Shown: positions 61,007 through 64,000 of the stretch, piece after piece | Layout: each line of letters opens with the position of its first letter | How positions within the stretch are numbered: position 1 is the stretch's first letter | Assembly (NCBI RefSeq): GCF_004102725.1 | Contig: NZ_LHQS01000001.1 | Coordinates: forward strand, 725,327-789,326 | Origin: Methanoculleus taiwanensis | Lineage (GTDB): Archaea > Halobacteriota > Methanomicrobia > Methanomicrobiales > Methanoculleaceae | Direction of reading: 5' to 3' | DNA: 64,000 nt | Notes under the pieces: model-generated | Seen by the model: only the letters and a program-made list of their open reading frames with translations | Told to the model about the DNA's origin: nothing | Database searches by the model: none | Translations under genes and position numbers: made by a program

Positions 61007-61834
61007 ATGAAGGCTGTGTCGATCCTTGCCGCGCTCCTCCTCCTGTCGCTTCTTGCCAATGCTTACCTCGTGGCGGTCATCGTCTCACCGTCGCTGTTCC
61101 CGGCAGAGACTCCTGTGGCACCCGCTCCATCCAATCCTGCATCAGCCCCGGTTCCGGCCTCTCCTGTCCCGGGAGAGGGTCTCCCGGGAGCAGCGACGCT
61201 CCAGGCACCGGTGATTATGCAGATCGTAGAGCTCACCCGGGAAGGACCTTTTACCCGGGAGCAGGTGACGGAAGAGGGTTCGCTCGTGGACGTCTCGGTC
61301 GAGGTCGCCCCCGGACGCGGACGGGTGCTCGTCCAGACCACGCCGCTGATGGGGCTCGTCTTCCAGGATGCCGCCAATATGGCTGTCCTTGCTGCCCAGA
61401 ACCGCTCGGATGTAAACCTCTCCGGGAGCGACGTGATCTTCTCGGTTATGGCGGAGAGCGAGGTCTCGGCGATCGACGGCTCGAGTGCCGGTGCACTGAT
61501 GACGGCGCTCCTCCTCTCGGTGCTCGAAGACCGGCCCGTGAACGACTCCGTCACCCTGACCGGCACCATCGATCCGTTCGGGAACGTCGGCGAGATAAGC
61601 GGCGTCGTCGAGAAGGCACGGGCGGTACGCGAGGCCGGGAAAGATCTCTTCCTTCTCCCCCGGGAGAACAGCAGGCTCGTCCGGTATCGGAGTGTCTCGC
61701 GGAACGTCGGCGGTTTTGTGGTCACGGAGCAGCGGCCGGAGATTGTGGATGCGGAAAGGTTCATCGAGGACGAGATCGGTATCCCGGTGGAGTACGTGGA
61801 TACGATCGACGACGTTACCGCCTTCCTTTGGTAA
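61007..61834 (+). CDS. Membrane-anchored Lon-type (S16) serine protease, copy 2
   Basis: 275 residues from ATG 61007. It has the same layout as copy 1: membrane helix (about 4-28), Pro/Ala/Ser linker, then S16 domain with DGSSAGALM (Ser) and GEISGVVEKARAV (Lys). The coiled-coil segment of copy 1 is missing and the linker differs. The core is almost the same DNA, whereas both ends diverged. Own TATA box upstream. Confidence 0.88.
   Translation: MKAVSILAALLLLSLLANAYLVAVIVSPSLFPAETPVAPAPSNPASAPVPASPVPGEGLPGAATLQAPVIMQIVELTREGPFTREQVTEEGSLVDVSVEVAPGRGRVLVQTTPLMGLVFQDAANMAVLAAQNRSDVNLSGSDVIFSVMAESEVSAIDGSSAGALMTALLLSVLEDRPVNDSVTLTGTIDPFGNVGEISGVVEKARAVREAGKDLFLLPRENSRLVRYRSVSRNVGGFVVTEQRPEIVDAERFIEDEIGIPVEYVDTIDDVTAFLW
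61275..61620 (+). repeat. Near-identical block shared with 60385-60725 (copy 2)
   Basis: Second copy of the protease-core DNA. Strong similarity including silent positions implies recent duplication or gene conversion. Confidence 0.8.
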
Positions 61835-61878
61835 TCGGGGGCCACGGCGCCCCCCCGATGCCGAAGAGATTCTTCGGA

Positions 61879-61889
61879 GTTTATATTTG
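61879..61889 (+). promoter_or_regulatory. TATA box of lipoprotein gene
   Basis: GTTTATATTTG, centred 27 nt before ATG 61911, predicting a leaderless mRNA. Confidence 0.6.
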
Positions 61890-61910
61890 CCTACTGCCAA
61901 TAGAACTGGC

Positions 61911-62648
61911 ATGAAAACAGCCGTAACCCTTATTGTGCTTATTACCGTTGCCCTGCTCGCGTGCGGGTGCACGAATACCGCATCCGTCGGCGAAACGACA
62001 CCGATGCCGACCGCGACCCCTGCCGCCGAACCGGCAGCACCGGGAGTTCAAACCTCCGAGCCATCCGTTTCTGGGCAGGTCATGCCGGTTCTGGATATAT
62101 CCGGAGAGGGCGGCGCGTCGCAGGTTGTCGATCTGAAGACGGGAACGTACGTCGTCACCACCACCCGTGAGGGCACCGGTTACTTTACGATCGAACTCGA
62201 GAAGGAGAACTGCCATATCGGTCTTCGCGGAACCGATAAAGCATATTCCGGAGTGGATGCGTTCGGCATTACGATGCCCGGCCGCTACTACCTGAACGTG
62301 ACGGATGAGGGGGACAGCCTCTGGACGATCCGGGTCGACCGTGCGGCAGGCGTCGTTGACCAGAGTATGCCCTACCGCTTCGAGGGGACGGGCGACATGG
62401 TTACCGGCTACTTTAACCTGCCCGCAGGGGCTCTCCCGCTTACGGTATGGCACAGCGGAGAGGACGACCTGTATGTCTGGCTCTTCGATGAGGGAGGGAA
62501 CGATGTCTACGCATACCCCGGGTGGACGCTCACGCTCCCCGGTGAGGGGCAGTCTCAGGAGACCGTGACCGTCGAGATCCCCGAGAGCAGAGCCTACCTG
62601 CTTGCGGTGCAGTGTGCCGGGGACTGGACGCTGGCTATCGGGGAATAG
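61911..62648 (+). CDS. Secreted lipoprotein-like protein
   Basis: 245 residues from ATG 61911. The signal peptide ends in a lipobox-like LLACGC (Cys near 18-20), followed by a Thr/Pro/Ala-rich spacer (about 25-52). The mature part is beta-rich with two similar modules. TGTYVVTTTREGTGYFTIELE opens the first (cited in part; GTGYFTIEL), and GYFNLPAGALPLTVWHSGED opens the second. This resembles prepeptidase-type or pilin-associated beta-sandwich domains. Function unknown. It follows the protease pair but has its own promoter; a T7 terminator follows. Confidence 0.82.
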   Translation: MKTAVTLIVLITVALLACGCTNTASVGETTPMPTATPAAEPAAPGVQTSEPSVSGQVMPVLDISGEGGASQVVDLKTGTYVVTTTREGTGYFTIELEKENCHIGLRGTDKAYSGVDAFGITMPGRYYLNVTDEGDSLWTIRVDRAAGVVDQSMPYRFEGTGDMVTGYFNLPAGALPLTVWHSGEDDLYVWLFDEGGNDVYAYPGWTLTLPGEGQSQETVTVEIPESRAYLLAVQCAGDWTLAIGE

Positions 62649-62656
62649 CGCTTCTC

Positions 62657-62663
62657 TTTTTTT
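62657..62663 (+). terminator. Oligo-T terminator of lipoprotein gene
   Basis: T7, 8 nt after the lipoprotein stop, overlapping the stop codon of the convergent nuclease-like gene. Confidence 0.55.
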
Positions 62664-63150
62664 ATTTCCCGTTCTGGCGGATGACCTCGTAGGTCACCCG
62701 CTGCTGCAGGATGCAGTCGCGGACTGCCCGCTCACGTTCAGAGAGGTTCGATCGGCCGCTCTTCACCTCGACGAAGGCGACGCTCGTCACCTCCCCGTCC
62801 GAGAGGCCGTTGAAGATGACGAAGTCGACCGGGGTGCCGAGAAAGCGGGCATCCTTCGGGTTGTAGGTGAAGTCCGGGAAGTAGGGGATGAGATGTTCGG
62901 TTACCTTCCCCCGGATCACCGCCTCGCTCCGCGTGACGGCGTCGCGGCGGATGCTCTTCTCCTCGGTGATCTTCCACTCCCGGAAGAGCAGCTCCGCCTT
63001 CTCGTCGACGAGCCGCTGCATCTCGGTCGAGCGCCATTCGTCGAAGAGCGATCGCGCCCGCCGCTCGACCTCTCCCGCTACGCGGGCGTAGCGCCAGGCG
63101 ATGTAGATCAACAGGAGCAGGAGGGCGGCGATGAAGATCCACTCTATCAT
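62662..63150 (-). CDS. Membrane-anchored Holliday-junction-resolvase-like nuclease
   Basis: 162 residues. An N-terminal membrane helix (about 3-20) and a charged helical stalk (about 22-85) lead to a PD-(D/E)xK-type core: TPVDFVIFNG (Asp) and SVAFVEVKSG (ExK). It corresponds to archaeal predicted endonucleases distantly related to Holliday junction resolvases. DNA cleavage is inferred from the motif. ATG 63150; convergent with the lipoprotein gene. Confidence 0.85.
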   Translation of the reverse strand: MIEWIFIAALLLLLIYIAWRYARVAGEVERRARSLFDEWRSTEMQRLVDEKAELLFREWKITEEKSIRRDAVTRSEAVIRGKVTEHLIPYFPDFTYNPKDARFLGTPVDFVIFNGLSDGEVTSVAFVEVKSGRSNLSERERAVRDCILQQRVTYEVIRQNGK

Positions 63151-63294
63151 ACAGTACGACTCGGTGGCCGGGGATAAAGGGGTTTGGAATTGCCGTCCGA
63201 TCGCCCGACGGAGAGGTGCTCTTGAGTCGATCCCCGGTCGGCATCATCTCTGTGGAAAGGTGTCCTTTCATCCCGGGGGATCCATCCTCCTCAA

Positions 63295-63305
63295 GCCTTT
63301 TATGG
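63295..63305 (+). promoter_or_regulatory. TATA box of PsbP-like gene
   Basis: GCCTTTTATGG, centred 34 nt before ATG 63334. Confidence 0.45.
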
Positions 63306-63333
63306 ACTCCCCGCCCTGTACCCGGGAAGTACT

Positions 63334-63870
63334 ATGAATCGACGATTGCTCCTGCTGCTCGCTGCCCTTGTGGTCACGGCCGCCGCCGCTCTCGGTGCGG
63401 CGCTCCTGCTGTCGGGCACCGATCCTTCCGCCCCGACCTATACGAATACGACCTACGGTTATGCGGTCACCTATCCGGACGGGTGGCAATACGCCGAGAC
63501 TGCCGGAGGTGTCGCGTTCTCCTCCCCGGACGGCCACGAGGAGATGCGGATCACTGCCGATCCCCTCGCCGGCGATTTCCCGATCGAGTCCGTCCTCCGC
63601 TCGCTGAACACCACCTATGCAGCGGATTTTGCGCGGGATATCCCCGGCACTGAGTGGGTCTCGATGAGCGAAACCGTGCTTGACGGCGCTCCTGCGTATG
63701 AGAGCGTCTTTTCGATCCCGATACAGGGGGAGGAGCGGTATCAATTCGTCGCCCGGTATGCAGTGCACGAGGGTGTCGTCTACTCGGTGATGTATACGGA
63801 GTTCCCCGCCGCATACGATCCGTATACCGGCCATGGAAAGGAGATGCTTGAGTCGTTCCGGTTCATCTGA
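63334..63870 (+). CDS. Secreted PsbP-like domain protein
   Basis: 178 residues. The first 27 are a signal peptide or membrane anchor (MNRRLLLLLAALVVTAAAAL). The exported part matches the PsbP/Mog1-like lipoprotein pattern: YTNTTYGYAVTYPDGWQY, a variable strand (GGVAFSSPDG) and a C-terminal MLESFRF. Such domains occur often in methanogen surface proteins without known roles. ATG 63334. Confidence 0.83.
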   Translation: MNRRLLLLLAALVVTAAAALGAALLLSGTDPSAPTYTNTTYGYAVTYPDGWQYAETAGGVAFSSPDGHEEMRITADPLAGDFPIESVLRSLNTTYAADFARDIPGTEWVSMSETVLDGAPAYESVFSIPIQGEERYQFVARYAVHEGVVYSVMYTEFPAAYDPYTGHGKEMLESFRFI

Positions 63871-63955
63871 TCTCTCTGCCGTCTTTCTCCCGTTCGGGCT
63901 CTTCTCCGTCGGGGGAAACCGGGGTCTTTTTCCTGCTCGCCGCCGTACCTCTTCT

Positions 63956-64000
63956 ATGAGATCGTATTTCCTGATCCCGCTCCTCCTCTGCACCGCTCTC
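63956..64000 (+). CDS. Start of an exported-protein gene (cut by window end)
   Basis: Only 15 codons are visible: MRSYFLIPLLLCTAL, a probable signal peptide. It runs on beyond the window. No clear ribosome binding site is seen, so the call is tentative. Confidence 0.4.
   Translation, partial: MRSYFLIPLLLCTAL

Noticed and set aside
63268-63993. 241-codon minus-strand frame opposite the PsbP-like gene
   Set aside because: Antisense shadow with arginine-rich composition.

Overview
This window looks like chromosomal DNA of a GC-rich methanogenic archaeon, most likely of the Methanomicrobiales (Methanoculleus-like). The archaeal assignment rests on ribosomal proteins S19e, L39e, L31e, L18a/LX and L21e, aIF6, aIF1, prefoldin alpha, RNA polymerase subunit F, RNase P component 4, TrmY, Pus10, SRP54/FtsY, an archaeal-type pilus export ATPase, and TATA boxes about 25-30 nt before many start codons. 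The genus is an impression from family resemblance; no methanogenesis gene lies in the window.

Layout. 1-5.1 kb: the end of a trehalose-synthase-type glycosyltransferase, a damaged NifX-like gene, a PAS protein without a kinase domain, and a large membrane PAS/GAF histidine kinase. 5.1-9.6 kb: a GyrI-like protein, an unrecognised tail-anchored protein with an internal repeat, an orphan DNA methyltransferase and RsgA. 9.8-15.9 kb: tRNA-Phe, a DHH phosphoesterase, MetRS, a pilin-like secreted protein, tRNA-Arg, DUF473, PAC2 and DUF5611 proteins. 16-27 kb: a minus-strand operon (prepilin peptidase, hisI, PIN-ATPase-KH, leuS), divergent from a pilus/secretion operon (unknown protein, ATPase, two membrane platform proteins). 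27.5-36 kb: aIF1, B12-dependent ribonucleotide reductase facing cobyric acid synthase, an RHH regulator, two Cys-rich proteins, an NDP-sugar pyrophosphorylase, a CBS-ParB protein, Hsp20, an FKBP-like protein and a thioredoxin. 36-43 kb: zinc-finger and DUF371 proteins, another histidine kinase, exonuclease VII (xseAB), a sugar-phosphate isomerase-like protein, a CorB/CNNM transporter and purN. 43-53.6 kb: a long, tightly packed translation, secretion and RNA-modification block from RNase P component 4 to a HemK2-like methyltransferase.

The most striking region is 54.6-60 kb. A single 1134-codon gene fuses a molybdopterin (Mo/W-bisMGD) oxidoreductase module to a complete cysteine desulfurase module. 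The next gene encodes an EgtD-type histidine N-alpha-methyltransferase, and the one after that a flavodoxin. Together they suggest an oxygen-independent ergothioneine pathway: EgtD would make hercynine (trimethylhistidine), and the fusion would insert sulfur taken from cysteine. I recall, without being able to check it, a metallopterin-dependent ergothioneine synthase of this build described from the bacterium Caldithrix abyssi. If so, the chemistry has a precedent and the new element is its presence in an archaeal methanogen.

The window closes (60-64 kb) with two tandem membrane-anchored Lon-type proteases that share near-identical DNA, a lipoprotein, a nuclease-like membrane protein, a PsbP-like secreted protein and the start of a further gene. 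No CRISPR array, IS element, rRNA or prophage was seen.
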